Positions 5,583 to 5,651 of a stretch of 5,651 nucleotides of DNA are shown here, piece by piece (within the stretch, counting starts at the first letter, position 1; the number at the start of each line of letters is the position of its first letter). The notes under the pieces were generated by a model that saw nothing but the letters and a program-made list of their open reading frames with translations, made no database searches and was not told the DNA's origin. Made by a program: the position numbers and the translations under genes. Source of the DNA: Microcaldota archaeon. Its GTDB lineage: Archaea; Micrarchaeota; Micrarchaeia; Micrarchaeales; Micrarchaeaceae. The stretch lies in assembly GCA_021827955.1 (NCBI GenBank), contig JAKATY010000036.1, positions 1-5,651 of the forward strand, in the 5' to 3' direction.

Positions 5583-5651
5583 ATGGTGTTGATTTTGTCA
5601 AAAGTATACAGGCTGAGCAATAAACTTGTAGTGAATCTCCCGTTTGACTTG
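5583..5651 (+). CDS. N-terminal start of an AbrB/MazE-like DNA-binding protein (partial)
   Basis: Twenty-three codons are visible before the window ends. The segment SKVYRLSNKLVVNLPFDL resembles the first strands of the swapped-hairpin AbrB/SpoVT/MazE fold, where a pattern like K-V-x-x-x-x-N-x-L-V-V-x-[IL]-P opens the domain. Such proteins are dimeric DNA binders, either stand-alone regulators or antitoxins paired with a toxin gene. The start is uncertain: ATG 5583 gives MVLIL before the motif, while TTG 5595 begins right at the motif, has GGTG 6 nt upstream, and fits the TATA spacing better. Only a fragment is visible, so the family call is tentative and the toxin question cannot be settled here. 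Confidence 0.5.
   Translation, partial: MVLILSKVYRLSNKLVVNLPFDL

Noticed and set aside
1..5651. A defence, mobile or otherwise new multi-gene system
   Set aside because: The complete genes are an aminoacyl-tRNA synthetase, a metabolite-repair enzyme, a tRNA, a surface protein and a RuvC-like protein. No transposase, integrase, CRISPR repeat or inverted-repeat boundary is visible. The AbrB-like fragment could belong to a toxin-antitoxin pair but its partner is outside the window.

Overview
This window looks like chromosomal DNA from an archaeon, most likely a small-genome DPANN lineage of the Micrarchaeota (ARMAN) type. The archaeal signs are TATA-box promoters, GGTG-type Shine-Dalgarno sequences, a tRNA with a bulge-helix-bulge intron and no encoded CCA, a COG2433-type RuvC/YqgF-fold protein, and a secreted protein rich in N-glycosylation sequons. 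The lineage is my inference from these traits and from the overall protein style; a marker-gene search would be needed to confirm it.

Layout. At the left edge (1-195, + strand) is the C-terminal end of a zinc-ribbon protein, followed by a short T-rich terminator. Everything from 247 to 5551 lies on the minus strand. Read in transcription order from right to left it holds: nnr (5551-4001, NAD(P)HX epimerase/dehydratase), argS (3986-2058, arginyl-tRNA synthetase), a tRNA-Arg(CCU) gene with a 32-nt intron in its T-loop (1996-1890), a membrane-anchored DsbA/thioredoxin-fold protein that has lost its CxxC motif (1794-739), and a compact RuvC-like protein (720-247). At the right edge (5583-5651, + strand) begins a gene with an AbrB/MazE-like start, divergent from nnr across a shared AT-rich promoter element.

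Transcription units. nnr and argS are 14 nt apart and probably co-transcribed. The tRNA and the DsbA-like gene each have their own TATA-like box. The RuvC-like gene follows the DsbA-like gene by 18 nt with its own ribosome binding site, so these two probably form an operon. The synthetase and a tRNA it charges are direct neighbours on the same strand.

Overall this is a dense housekeeping region, and I see no mobile element, CRISPR array or defence island. The points of real interest are the tRNA intron at position 59/60 with a nearly complete bulge-helix-bulge, the cysteine-free (APGT) DsbA-like active site in a protein carrying 16 sequons, the altered NNGGDG motif in the epimerase half of Nnr, and the stand-alone RuvC-like domain. 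No stretch longer than about 300 bases lacks a gene.
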